Shown piece after piece: positions 8,216 to 16,588 of a stretch of DNA of 32,722 nt. The stretch's first letter is position 1. Every line of letters starts with the position of its first letter. Made by a program: the position numbers and the translations under genes. The notes beneath the pieces were generated by a model. That model ran no database searches. It saw only the letters and a list, made by a program, of their open reading frames with translations, and was not told the origin of the DNA. Source of the stretch: Porphyromonadaceae bacterium (GTDB lineage: Bacteria; Bacteroidota; Bacteroidia; Bacteroidales; Porphyromonadaceae). The stretch covers positions 23,362 through 56,083 of the forward strand of contig JAUMYV010000003.1 in the NCBI GenBank assembly GCA_030528445.1. Direction: 5' to 3'.

Positions 8216-9736
8216 ATGAATGCTCGTAAGAAGCTCTATACTCTAGCTTGGTTATTGCCTCTATGCTGTATGCTGAGCGCACCATCGGCTTGCGCAGACC
8301 GTCGGGATTTATTTCCTATCCCTCAGGCGCAAGACGGACGTAGCTATTCGCTCTCATCAGATACCATACACATGGATACACTACCCTCCCTGTATCTATC
8401 CTCGACATACAATCTGCGTATCTATAATCCCGGCAAACAAGCCATTAAGCTCAAGCACATCGCGCTAAAGGGTGGCGAGAAGAGGGGGTATCAAATTAAT
8501 GTCGATGGGAGAGCAGGTATTGTCTTCGATGATGTAGAGATTGCCCCAAGGGATAGCGTATTTGTGTTCGTCCGTGCTTCCCTCCCAGAGGGGGCTTCGG
8601 ATTTACCGACAGAGGTCAAAGATTCTATTCTGATTCGGGAGCATACGGGACGTGAGAGCTATATTCCCATTATTGCCGTTAGGCTAAACGTGGAGCGTAG
8701 GCAGGTGCTACACATTACCTCCGACACAGAGCTGACATCTCCCCGTGCACTGCTCATCGAAGATAGCATCCTAATTGATCAAGGGGCTAGGCTTCTAGTG
8801 AAACCTCCAGCTAGACTACTCATGGCTTCGGATGCTTATATGAAAGTAAACGGACGCTTAGAAGTCAGGGCCAGTGCCGAGCAGCCAGTCCGTATTGGCA
8901 GTCTCCGCTGGGATCAGTTTCTGCCACGCATCCCCTACACGCGAGTAGCCGGTCAGTGGGGTGGCATTATCCTGGGATCCTCAGCCACGGCAGACTTGCA
9001 GGGGCTTCATTTAACTAACAGTAAATGGGGCATCTATTTGGAGCAGCGAGAGACCTCCAATGATGAGCCTGTCCTTAGACTCGATCACTGTCGTCTGCAC
9101 AACATCAGCGGTGTAGGTATTAGTGCCAATAGAGGGCTTCATACAATTCACGATAGCGAAATCTCCAATACACTTGCTTCTTGTCTCTCTCTCTCGGGTG
9201 GTCGCTACGAGATAGCCCGCTCTAGCATTATCAACTACTATCCTTGGCCAGGTGTACGTGCTGGTGCAGCTATTGTTTATAGGAATACATCGGCACGTGG
9301 AAGTGTCATCAAGGGAATTGCAGGTAGCAGGCTGAGTATTCGTCATAGTGTGGTAGATGGCTCTATGCGCGTAGCTACTAGGCCAGATAAGTCCACCTTA
9401 GGGGGCGAGCTAGACATCGCGTTGATAGCCCCAGTAGAGCAAGATCAGGTTAGACTAAGTGAATGCTATTTACGTTCGATTGATTATAGCTCACGAGTAG
9501 GTTGCCAAGTAGAGCAAATCATCTACCCCGATCCCAAGACACCGGCTGATAGTCTCTATATGGCTATTGGTGTCGATGCTCAGAAACGCAGAGATTATTT
9601 CTTCGATTTTCGCCCACGGCCTAGATCCCCCTTCCTGCATCAGAGCCAAGACAATCGAGGATATACAGATCTCTCTGGTCTCCCTAGGTCGACCCCTATG
9701 TCCTATGGTGCTTATGAATATATGGCTACACCATAG
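8216..9736 (+). CDS. Secreted protein of unknown function, probable right-handed beta-helix
   Basis: I do not recognise a named family for this 506-residue protein. It opens with a signal peptide (KKLYTLAWLLPLCCMLSAPSACAD); the cysteine in PSAC could be a lipoprotein site, but the lipobox is imperfect. Residues ~45-160 look like an immunoglobulin-like beta-sandwich (NLRIYNPGKQAIKLKHIAL, DVEIAPRDSVFVFVRASLP). From about residue 165 the sequence turns into short repeating strands typical of parallel beta-helices: LLIEDSILIDQGARLLVKPP, a WGGIILGSS turn, then LRLDHCRLHNISGVGISAN and IHDSEISNTLASCLSLSGG. It has its own promoter and leader hairpin and sits between a GH2 enzyme and cardiolipin synthase. 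An adhesin, a surface structural protein or a polysaccharide-binding protein are all possible. Confidence 0.75.
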   Translation: MNARKKLYTLAWLLPLCCMLSAPSACADRRDLFPIPQAQDGRSYSLSSDTIHMDTLPSLYLSSTYNLRIYNPGKQAIKLKHIALKGGEKRGYQINVDGRAGIVFDDVEIAPRDSVFVFVRASLPEGASDLPTEVKDSILIREHTGRESYIPIIAVRLNVERRQVLHITSDTELTSPRALLIEDSILIDQGARLLVKPPARLLMASDAYMKVNGRLEVRASAEQPVRIGSLRWDQFLPRIPYTRVAGQWGGIILGSSATADLQGLHLTNSKWGIYLEQRETSNDEPVLRLDHCRLHNISGVGISANRGLHTIHDSEISNTLASCLSLSGGRYEIARSSIINYYPWPGVRAGAAIVYRNTSARGSVIKGIAGSRLSIRHSVVDGSMRVATRPDKSTLGGELDIALIAPVEQDQVRLSECYLRSIDYSSRVGCQVEQIIYPDPKTPADSLYMAIGVDAQKRRDYFFDFRPRPRSPFLHQSQDNRGYTDLSGLPRSTPMSYGAYEYMATP

Positions 9737-9760
9737 GTAGATAGTAAAAGCTACTATGTG

Positions 9761-11206
9761 ATGGATTCGTACAATCTGACAATCATCTGGCTAATCGTAG
9801 TCCTCTACTTCGTCACAGTACTTGGAGTCGTAGGTACGGTATTGAGTGAAAACCGAAATCCGCTCAAGGCTTCGGCTTGGGTTTTGATTGTCGTCTTTAT
9901 CCCCGTAATTGGTCTATTGGCCTACGTACTTTTTGGGCAAGATCAGCGAAGGTTGTATCGATTGAGCAAGCGCTTCTATCGAAGATTGATGCGCGCTCCC
10001 TATCAGCTATCAGTCCCTAGATACCTTACCACGACAGAAACCATATTGGAGGACAAGCATAAGCTTATTAGCTTGCTCGAACACTCGGGCGATGCTCCGC
10101 TCCTAGAGCTCCGCAGTACAGAGGTATTTGCTTGGGGGGAGCAGATGTATGCACGGATGTTCGAGGATATACGTCAGGCACAGGAGCACATCCATTTGCA
10201 GGCTTATATCTTCGACGCCGATGATCTCTTCGATCGTCTGGAGGTATTACTCATAGAGCGAGCCAGTGCTGGTGTAGAGGTGCGTATTATCTATGACTTC
10301 CTTGGCTCGTATGATGTCCCCGAAACTAGATGGAGGTATATGAAAGCCCATGGCATACAGATCTATCCGTTTATGCGTGTGGCTATTCCGTTGCTTTCTA
10401 GTACCGTGAACTATCGCAACCACCGCAAAGTCGCAGTTATAGATGGGCGTGTCGGTTATGTAGGTGGCATGAACTTTGCTCAGCGTTATCTTACGGGCAA
10501 TCATTTGGGGAAGTGGAGAGATACCCACTTTCGTCTAGAGGGAACTGCTGTTGGGGCTCTACAGAGCGCGTTTTTGCTCGATTGGTATAGCGTCTCTAGA
10601 CGGGTGCTCAATATGGAGCGCTACTTCGGTCACTACCAGAGTCTTAGCTTGCAGCCGCATAGATGTATCCAATTGATACTAGGAGGCCCCATCAGCAAGT
10701 GGCCTACGATAGAGCAAGCCTTTATCTCGATGATACACCATGCTAGAGAGCAGATCCTTATACAAACGCCTTACTTCTTGCCTACCGATGGACTGAATAG
10801 TGCGCTAATCACAGCAGCCCTATCAGGGATCCGAGTCGAGCTGATGCTTCCTATTCGTACTGACTCTCGTGCCGCTACCTATGCTACATCGTCCTATCTT
10901 GCAGATTTGTTGGAGGCAGGGGTTAGGGTCTACCAATATGAGCGAGGATTCTTGCACTCCAAACTCATGATGGTTGACGGAGAAATCTCGGCTATTGGTT
11001 CGGCCAATATGGATTTTCGTAGCTTAGAGCATAACTTCGAGATTACGGGTATTGCGTATGATCGGCAGCTTACCCTTGAGCTAGAGCAATTATTTGAGCA
11101 AGACAAGCAGAGCTGTAGCCTATTGGATAGAGAAGTTTGGGCTTCTAGAGGTATTAGACGAAAGGTATTGGAGTCTACAATGAGACTCTTCGCTCCTCTA
11201 CTCTAG
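9761..11206 (+). CDS. cls: Cardiolipin synthase
   Basis: This ~481-residue membrane enzyme of the phospholipase D superfamily joins two phosphatidylglycerol molecules to make cardiolipin. Two N-terminal hydrophobic segments (LTIIWLIVVLYFVTVLGVVG and ASAWVLIVVFIPVIGLLAYV) are followed by the typical FGQDQRR. Two HKD motifs are intact: NHRKVAVID (His221, Lys223, Asp228) and HSKLMMVD (His399, Lys401, Asp406), the second followed by GSANMDFRS. Length matches bacterial Cls. A GTG at 9758 directly precedes the ATG at 9761; I chose the ATG. It is 24 bases after the beta-helix gene and may be cotranscribed with it. Downstream it converges on cbiB, with only 19 bases between the two stops. Confidence 0.93.
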   Translation: MDSYNLTIIWLIVVLYFVTVLGVVGTVLSENRNPLKASAWVLIVVFIPVIGLLAYVLFGQDQRRLYRLSKRFYRRLMRAPYQLSVPRYLTTTETILEDKHKLISLLEHSGDAPLLELRSTEVFAWGEQMYARMFEDIRQAQEHIHLQAYIFDADDLFDRLEVLLIERASAGVEVRIIYDFLGSYDVPETRWRYMKAHGIQIYPFMRVAIPLLSSTVNYRNHRKVAVIDGRVGYVGGMNFAQRYLTGNHLGKWRDTHFRLEGTAVGALQSAFLLDWYSVSRRVLNMERYFGHYQSLSLQPHRCIQLILGGPISKWPTIEQAFISMIHHAREQILIQTPYFLPTDGLNSALITAALSGIRVELMLPIRTDSRAATYATSSYLADLLEAGVRVYQYERGFLHSKLMMVDGEISAIGSANMDFRSLEHNFEITGIAYDRQLTLELEQLFEQDKQSCSLLDREVWASRGIRRKVLESTMRLFAPLL

Positions 11207-11225
11207 AGGATGAGGCGTGCAGAGT

Positions 11226-12323
11226 CTAGGGTGTAAAGCAAACGGAGAGGATTGCCAGCCTGATGACTAGAGCTAAGGACAGCATCAACACCTCACTACG
11301 ACGATTGATGCGTGCGGCAATAGCAAGATCCTCGTGTGTAATCTCCCGATCACGCTCCCCAATGAATGGCTTATCGACTGTTTGCCCGAAGTAGTCGTGA
11401 GGTCCACCGAAGCGGCAGTCTAGAATCCCAGCTAGAGCAGCTTCTGGATATCCAGAGTTCGGACTAAGATGCTTTCGCCCATTTCGCCAAACGAAGCGCA
11501 GAAGATCTAGTCGGCCAGCCACTAGAATCATTGCCAAGGCCGTTAGTCTGGCTGGGATATAGTTCACCGCATCGTCTAGCTTCGCTGAGAAATAGCCATA
11601 GTCGCCATAGCGTTCGTTTTTGTAACCTATCATAGAGTCTTGCGTATTGATCATTTTGTAGGCAACCATACCAGGCAGATCGAGCAATGCCCACCAGAAT
11701 AGAGGTGCAATGACGCCATCGCTCAGGTTTTCGCTTAGCGTCTCAAGTGCGGCGGTGCGCACTTCCTGTTCGCTAAGGGCTTGCGTGTCTCGCCCAACGA
11801 TTCGCCCTACCTGCTCTCGGCCTCTGTCTAGAGAGATTTGTAGAGCATCAAAAACCTGACTAACCTCACGAATCAATGTCGTCCCCGAGAGCATCAGAAA
11901 AGAAGTCAAGCTAACGCAAACAAAATAGATAAACGGTATCCATAGAATCTGACTAAACCCTGTAGAGGCGAATGAAATCGAGTATATAAGCTGGAGGATA
12001 GTCTGTACGATGAGGAAAGTAGTCAATACCAGTCCACCATTGTAGAGAGCTCCTTTTAGTCGCCTACTAGACCCCTTATTGAAGCGATGTTCTCCCCAAG
12101 AGATTGCATTACCCATGCCAACTATTGGATGCCACTTCATAGGGTCGGCATACCAACGATCTAGTAGGTAGCCATGCAGTATGGCTAGGGTTACCAAAGC
12201 GTACAGCCCCATCTGCAATCCAGATGATAGCGACGAGCTCATGGAAATAATCACAAGAACCAATCCAGTAGATGCTACCGCCCCCAAGAGGCAGGTCATC
12301 AGAAGGCTAAGTGTATATCGCAT
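11226..12323 (-). CDS. cbiB: Adenosylcobinamide-phosphate synthase (CbiB/CobD family)
   Basis: CbiB attaches the aminopropanol arm to adenosylcobyric acid late in cobalamin synthesis, at the membrane. The family signatures are present: WHPIVGMGNAISWGEHRFNKG near the N-terminus, GRDTQALSEQEVRTAALETLSENLSDGVIAPLFWW mid-protein (quoted here as a region near residue 175-210), NTQDSMIGYKNERYGDYG, and LDDAVNYIPARLTAL. Several hydrophobic helices fit a membrane protein. The frame extends to an ATG at 12344, which would overlap maf by 14 bases; the ATG at 12323 (MRYTLSLLMTCLLG) avoids overlap and begins right at a hydrophobic segment. It is the last gene of a long - strand cluster. No other cobalamin gene is in the window, so it may belong to a salvage or scattered pathway. 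Confidence 0.88.
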   Translation of the reverse strand: MRYTLSLLMTCLLGAVASTGLVLVIISMSSSLSSGLQMGLYALVTLAILHGYLLDRWYADPMKWHPIVGMGNAISWGEHRFNKGSSRRLKGALYNGGLVLTTFLIVQTILQLIYSISFASTGFSQILWIPFIYFVCVSLTSFLMLSGTTLIREVSQVFDALQISLDRGREQVGRIVGRDTQALSEQEVRTAALETLSENLSDGVIAPLFWWALLDLPGMVAYKMINTQDSMIGYKNERYGDYGYFSAKLDDAVNYIPARLTALAMILVAGRLDLLRFVWRNGRKHLSPNSGYPEAALAGILDCRFGGPHDYFGQTVDKPFIGERDREITHEDLAIAARINRRSEVLMLSLALVIRLAILSVCFTP

Positions 12324-12330
12324 AGTAGAT

Positions 12331-12912
12331 TTAGAAAGTCTCAAGGACGGATGACAGGCGATGTACGGGCAGTCCCATCACGTTGTAGAAAGATCCCTCT
12401 ATCGATTTGATTGCTCTGTATCCAACCCATTCTTGTATGCCGTACGCCCCAGCTTTGTCAAGGGGGCGATAGTGCTGCGTGTAGTAGTCAATATCTCGGG
12501 CATTAAGCTCGGCAAATTTTACTCGTGTCGTGCAGGAGAAGTGTTCGCATCGGCTTGATGTCTGTACACAAACTCCTGTGATGACTCGATGCTCTTGCCC
12601 ACTTAGCTTACGGAGTATGCTTTTGGCTTCGTCCAAATCTCGAGGCTTGCCCAATACTTGATCTCCTAGCAGTACGATCGTATCGGCTGTGATCAGGAGC
12701 GTATCACAGCCCATTCTAGAGCTATAGGCTGCTGCTTTCTGTCTGGCTATATATTCTGGGATAGCTTCTAGGGCTAGGCTCTCAGGGTAGCTCTCATCTA
12801 CATCGGGCATTGCATCTTGTCTGAAAGTGATATCCAACCCTCTGAGGAGCTCCACACGCCGTGGAGACTGTGAGCCCAAGACAATATCATACTTACCTAG
12901 ATTCTCCCACAT
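12331..12912 (-). CDS. maf: Maf-family nucleoside triphosphate pyrophosphatase
   Basis: This 193-residue protein has the Maf signature near its start (LGSQSPRRVELLRGL), the conserved YIARQKAAAY and LLITADTIVLLGDQVLGKPRD segments, LSGQEHRVITGVCV, and DKAGAYGIQEWVG. Maf proteins hydrolyse non-canonical or canonical nucleoside triphosphates (dTTP/UTP for the YhdE type) to monophosphates and can affect septum formation. Length is normal. It sits between kdsC (28 bases upstream) and cbiB in a co-directional cluster. Substrate preference cannot be read with confidence from the sequence. Confidence 0.92.
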   Translation of the reverse strand: MWENLGKYDIVLGSQSPRRVELLRGLDITFRQDAMPDVDESYPESLALEAIPEYIARQKAAAYSSRMGCDTLLITADTIVLLGDQVLGKPRDLDEAKSILRKLSGQEHRVITGVCVQTSSRCEHFSCTTRVKFAELNARDIDYYTQHYRPLDKAGAYGIQEWVGYRAIKSIEGSFYNVMGLPVHRLSSVLETF

Positions 12913-12940
12913 ATCCGAAAAACAAATGTCTGATTGAATA

Positions 12941-13462
12941 CTACCAGCCGAAGCCTTCTCCTAGATCCCATTGACCATTGGCCTTGAGCGTTTGCTCTAT
13001 CACATCACGCACCACACCATATCCGCCATCACATAGCGAGGTGTAGCGAGCCACCTGCTTGACCTCTGGAGCTGCGTCTGCAGGGGCACAGGGCAAAGCA
13101 ACAAGGCGCATAATCTCGATATCGGGGATGTCGTCGCCAATATAAACCATTTGCTTGCGAGTAATGCCAGAGAGTCGCTCTAGCTCCTCCAGCTTCTCTA
13201 CCTTGTTTTTGGTACGCATATAGATATATTGGACGCCTAGTTGCTCGAAACGCATACGCATCGCGTCGCTCTGTCCTCCAGAGATTACGGCGATTGTATA
13301 GCCTCGCTTGACTGCATACTGCATAGCATAACCATCTTTGACATTGACGGTACGCATCGGCATGCCAGACACATCTACAGGGCTAACCGTAGCGCTCACC
13401 ACTCCGTCCATATCTAGAACGAATGCCTTAATCTGCTTCAAATCAAAAGGGATACTGCTCAT
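12941..13462 (-). CDS. kdsC: 3-deoxy-D-manno-octulosonate 8-phosphate phosphatase (KdsC)
   Basis: A 173-residue HAD phosphatase without a cap domain. Motif I is VLDMDGVVS (Asp17 nucleophile, Asp19), followed by NVKDGYAMQYAVKRG, motif II VISGGQSDAM, the conserved Lys region KNKVEKLEEL, and motif III YIGDDIPDIEIM; CAPADAAPEV and DGGYGVVRDVIE complete the KdsC pattern. It removes phosphate from KDO-8-P on the way to the KDO of lipopolysaccharide, consistent with an LpxH-like gene elsewhere in the window. Its ATG overlaps the stop of the upstream DUF2520 gene by 4 bases (ATGA), implying translational coupling. Confidence 0.92.
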   Translation of the reverse strand: MSSIPFDLKQIKAFVLDMDGVVSATVSPVDVSGMPMRTVNVKDGYAMQYAVKRGYTIAVISGGQSDAMRMRFEQLGVQYIYMRTKNKVEKLEELERLSGITRKQMVYIGDDIPDIEIMRLVALPCAPADAAPEVKQVARYTSLCDGGYGVVRDVIEQTLKANGQWDLGEGFGW

Positions 13463-14286
13463 CTTTGTTTTAGTCGTTGGTTTGAGTTTGGGGCATACAT
13501 CTGTCCGATACTTCGGCTCAGAGTTTCATATAGCTTGGCCAAATCAGGGTTTACTTGCTCAAGCATGGTCTGATGTTTGAGCATTGTCGTGCAATCTCCC
13601 CTCTTGGCAGGCCCTGTCTGTGCCTCTCGCGCTGGCAGCTCCTTGACTTTGGCCACCGTCTCCTCAATCAGAGGAAGTAGAGCCTTAGGTTCTAGCGCGT
13701 GGCTAAGCATCCATTCTTCCGATAGGGCTAGTAGATGATTGACAAAGTTGCATGCCAAGACGGCGGCCAGATGTATCTGCTGTCTCTGCTCACTCGTAGC
13801 CTCGTACACCACGGGGGAGAGGGCTCTAGCTAGATGCTCTATTGGCCTTCTGGAGGCTTCGTCCACAGCCTCTATATAGATAGGTAGGTTAGACCACTCC
13901 AGAAGACGCTCTCGGCTAAAGGTCTGTAGTGGGTAGAGAACGCCACAAGCTGTGTGGTAAGGCTGCATCAGCGATAAGCCAACGCTCCCTGCTGTATGTA
14001 ACCAGATGCCAGAGGTAGGGGGCATACTATCCCATACAGTAGGGAGAGCTGAGTCTGATACAGAGAAGATGTAGTAGTCGGCATCGGGAGCGATCTGTTT
14101 GGTCTGGTCTATAGCTTCGGGCTGGGAGCCTACTGCAGCAGCAACCTCACGAGCTTTGTCTAGGTGGCGGCCGTAGATCTGCACGAGTACGAAGTCTGCT
14201 AGTTGGCTTAGGCGCTTGGCCAGATGGTAAGCGACGTTGCCTGTACCCAAGAGGACGACCTTGAGTTTATGCTCCATAATGCTCAA
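13459..14286 (-). CDS. Rossmann-fold DUF2520 protein
   Basis: The 275-residue protein opens with a nucleotide-binding Rossmann fold (KVVLLGTGNVAYHLAKRL, then VQIYGRHLDKAREVA) of the type found in NADP-dependent oxidoreductases. SGIWLHTAGSVGLSLM and GVLYPLQTFSRER near residues 90-125 lead into a helical C-terminal DUF2520 domain (QIHLAAVLACNFVNHLLALSEEW; EAQTGPAKRGDCTTMLKH). The QTGPAxRxD motif is characteristic. The precise reaction is not known to me; relatives are annotated as predicted oxidoreductases. It lies directly after the nitroreductase (6 bases) and overlaps kdsC by 4 bases. In several Bacteroidota the same neighbour order with kdsC and maf occurs, as far as I recall. Confidence 0.85.
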   Translation of the reverse strand: MSIMEHKLKVVLLGTGNVAYHLAKRLSQLADFVLVQIYGRHLDKAREVAAAVGSQPEAIDQTKQIAPDADYYIFSVSDSALPTVWDSMPPTSGIWLHTAGSVGLSLMQPYHTACGVLYPLQTFSRERLLEWSNLPIYIEAVDEASRRPIEHLARALSPVVYEATSEQRQQIHLAAVLACNFVNHLLALSEEWMLSHALEPKALLPLIEETVAKVKELPAREAQTGPAKRGDCTTMLKHQTMLEQVNPDLAKLYETLSRSIGQMYAPNSNQRLKQR

Positions 14287-14292
14287 TAGCTT

Positions 14293-14856
14293 TTATTCTT
14301 TGTCCTCGGTAGGCATTTGATATTTGCCCAAATGTATCTTTTCCCACTTGAGGTTCTCTGCTGGGCGTTCCGGGGCATCGCCATTGACATACCCAAATCC
14401 TAGGATAGCCAAAACTTCTAGCTGATAAGGGATGTCTAGTATCTTGCGAACATACTCGGCCGCATCTTGTCCGCTAGGAGTAACCTTACCGTGGATATCT
14501 CCCCAGCAAGACCCGATGCCGAGCTCCCAAGCTTGCAGCTGCATGTAGCCAATAGCTAGACTTGCGTCGGCAAGCCACTGTTGGCACTCCATAGGTGAGC
14601 CAAGCACGACTACGGCTAGGGGAACGTCTTTGAGGAAGGCGATACCCTTCTCACGAGCATGGCTTAGAGCCTCCAACGTACTTTTATCCTCGACGAGGAC
14701 AAATTGAGTCGTGTGGCGATTCATGGACGAGGGAGCTCGCAATCCTGCTTCCATGATTACCTGCACCTGCTCTGGGCTAAGTGCACGATCTGGGTGGTAT
14801 ATGCGGATGCTTCGGCGAGTGCGAATCGCATCCATTACCTTGATTTCTTTTTCCAT
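14293..14856 (-). CDS. Nitroreductase-family FMN oxidoreductase
   Basis: A ~187-residue flavoprotein. VMDAIRTRRSIRIYHPD near the start and MEAGLRAPSSMNRHTTQFVLVED are the FMN-binding signatures of the nitroreductase family; LAIGYMQLQAWELGIGSCWGDIHG and LAILGFGYVNGDAPERPAENL give the C-terminal flavin and nicotinamide region. It probably reduces quinones, nitro compounds or flavins with NAD(P)H; no specific substrate is evident. The longest frame begins at 14901 and overlaps the acyltransferase remnant by 23 bases; the ATG at 14856 (MEKEIKVMDAIRTRRS) places the start where family members begin, so I chose it. Confidence 0.88.
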   Translation of the reverse strand: MEKEIKVMDAIRTRRSIRIYHPDRALSPEQVQVIMEAGLRAPSSMNRHTTQFVLVEDKSTLEALSHAREKGIAFLKDVPLAVVVLGSPMECQQWLADASLAIGYMQLQAWELGIGSCWGDIHGKVTPSGQDAAEYVRKILDIPYQLEVLAILGFGYVNGDAPERPAENLKWEKIHLGKYQMPTEDKE

Positions 14857-14878
14857 AATTGAAGTTTTGAATTGAAGA

Positions 14879-15905
14879 TTATGATTTACGTTGTTCGCCA
14901 TACAATACTAGGGATAGTATTTTGTTTTGGCGCACCAAATAGATTACAAGCAATGTGGGCAGGAGGACAGCTATTGATGCCAAAAGTACTGCCACAATTT
15001 CCCATGTCAAAGCTCTGATCTTGCTTGTGATGCCAAGAATATATTCGGCTATACTTGGCATAGAGAATAGGAAGAAATAGTGAGTCAAATAAATCGGTAG
15101 ACTTGCTTGACCAAGGAACTTTAGTACTCTGTAGATGGGGTGGTTAATGCTATTATGTTTTTGGGTAGCTGTGTGGATGGTGCCATACACAAAAATCAGC
15201 CCTACGATAGATACAGGATAACCTCGCCATGGTTTATATCCATTGTATTCTAGATATAGCAGAGCCATAAATAGTAAAAAGCTTATGGCGATTACTATTG
15301 GATGTCGCGCTAGACGTTCCATCCAGGCGTACTTGCCGACGAAATACCCCAAAATCAAATAGAAGTACAACCAGTTGACGTGTTCCCAGCTCAAAGCCTT
15401 ATATATCTGAGGAGAGAGCTGTGGAAGTGCAATATCTATGAGCATAACTCCTGCACAGCTAATGCTCGCCAAGAGCAAAGATATAAAGGGCTTGTCTTCG
15501 GCTCTCAAGATGGCTATAGTCCACCTGAATAGGAAAAAAGGGATAAGCATCAGAAAGAGAGAAGGTAAACCAATATCCACCATGATATACCCCAAAAATC
15601 ATTTGCTCGGTACTGATATTGGCAGTAAGTGCATAGAAAAATGGGATAATCACTAGTGGAAGCAATAGTTGGATAGACTTCTTCCTCCAATATACCCCGA
15701 TATGCTCCATGGAGAACTGCATTGGGCGAGCAGATAACATGCCCGATAGCATGACAAATAGAGGCATGTGAATGCTACAAATCATACTAAAGATAGGGGA
15801 GCGAGCATAATCTAGACCGAATATAAAAATATGTCCCATGAGAACAAGCAGAATAGCAATGCCCTTGAGAATATCTACATGTGGGAGGTAGGTATTTTGC
15901 TGCAT
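14879..15905 (-). pseudogene. Membrane acyltransferase (acyltransferase-3 family), frameshifted
   Basis: Two overlapping frames together make one ~342-residue family-3 acyltransferase of the fucose 4-O-acetylase (NolL-like) type. The first frame (from ATG 15905) gives LPHVDILKGIAILLVLMGHIFIF with the catalytic His, IHMPLFVMLSGML, and YHGGYWFTFSL, then runs into unrelated sequence ending at 15459. The second frame, shifted by one base, continues FLMLIPFFLFRWTIAIL and the remaining membrane helices (YFYLILGYFVGKYAWMERL; LPIYLTHYFFLFSMP) to 14879. The change falls near 15551-15566, where the coding strand has a TCTCTCT run; loss of one CT pair or gain of one base would explain it. It would O-acylate a surface or envelope polysaccharide. 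It could be a real mutation, a phase switch or a sequencing error. Confidence 0.8.
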
Positions 15906-15919
15906 ACTTGATTATTATT

Positions 15920-16573
15920 TTATTGCTCGCTAGAGTCTTCCATAGCCTCGAACGTAGGGATACGGAAGTGGAAGAGCACAGCAAGTATCCGTAGCCCGAG
16001 TACCGCTGCAGCCGAAATGAATTGAATAATAGGTATGGATAATTCAGTCCAAGTCATCAAAGCCACATAGATAGCTCCGCCGAAGAAACAAGCTAAGGCA
16101 TAGAAGTCTTTGCGGAAAATGAGTGGGACTTCGTTGATGAGAATATCTCGAATGAGTCCGCCGAATGAACCCGTTATCGTCCCCATCACAATGCCGACCC
16201 ACCATGGGAAGCCAGCCTCGAAAGTCTTGGCAATACCCACGACTACGAATAATCCTAGCCCCACAGAGTCGAAAAAGAAAAGAGAGTGATTGGCGCGCAC
16301 GACCTGCTTGCGTAGCCCAATCGTGAAGAATAGAGCAAGCCCCGTGATAATCAAGTAAGATGGCTGAAGTAGCCAAAAAGGGGGGACGTTGATCATGATA
16401 TCCCTAAGCGTTCCCCCGCCTACGGCTGTGACCATCCCCACGACATAGGCGCCAAACCAGTCGAAGCCCTTGGAGGCTGCCAGCCGAATACCACTGATAG
16501 CAAATGCAAACGTCCCGAGGTAATCGCACCACGCGACGAAGTCGTTCATATTCGCTATTTGGTTAATATCCAT
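15920..16573 (-). CDS. Trimeric intracellular cation (TRIC) channel family protein
   Basis: This 217-residue membrane protein has the two repeated UPF0126 units that define the bacterial TRIC/YicG family. The first unit holds GTFAFAISGIRLAASKGFDWFG and AVGGGTLRDIM; the second holds FDSVGLGLFVVVGIAKTFEAG and GSFGGLIRDILINEVP. The GGGTLRD/GGLIRD glycine-rich loops are the conserved pore-helix breaks. About seven hydrophobic segments fit. Members conduct monovalent cations, mostly K+. It stands 15 bases downstream of panB in the same orientation and 14 bases before the acyltransferase, inside a run of co-directional genes, with no evident functional tie to them. Confidence 0.9.
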   Translation of the reverse strand: MDINQIANMNDFVAWCDYLGTFAFAISGIRLAASKGFDWFGAYVVGMVTAVGGGTLRDIMINVPPFWLLQPSYLIITGLALFFTIGLRKQVVRANHSLFFFDSVGLGLFVVVGIAKTFEAGFPWWVGIVMGTITGSFGGLIRDILINEVPLIFRKDFYALACFFGGAIYVALMTWTELSIPIIQFISAAAVLGLRILAVLFHFRIPTFEAMEDSSEQ

Positions 16574-16588
16574 CGCAGTGACGCCTCT

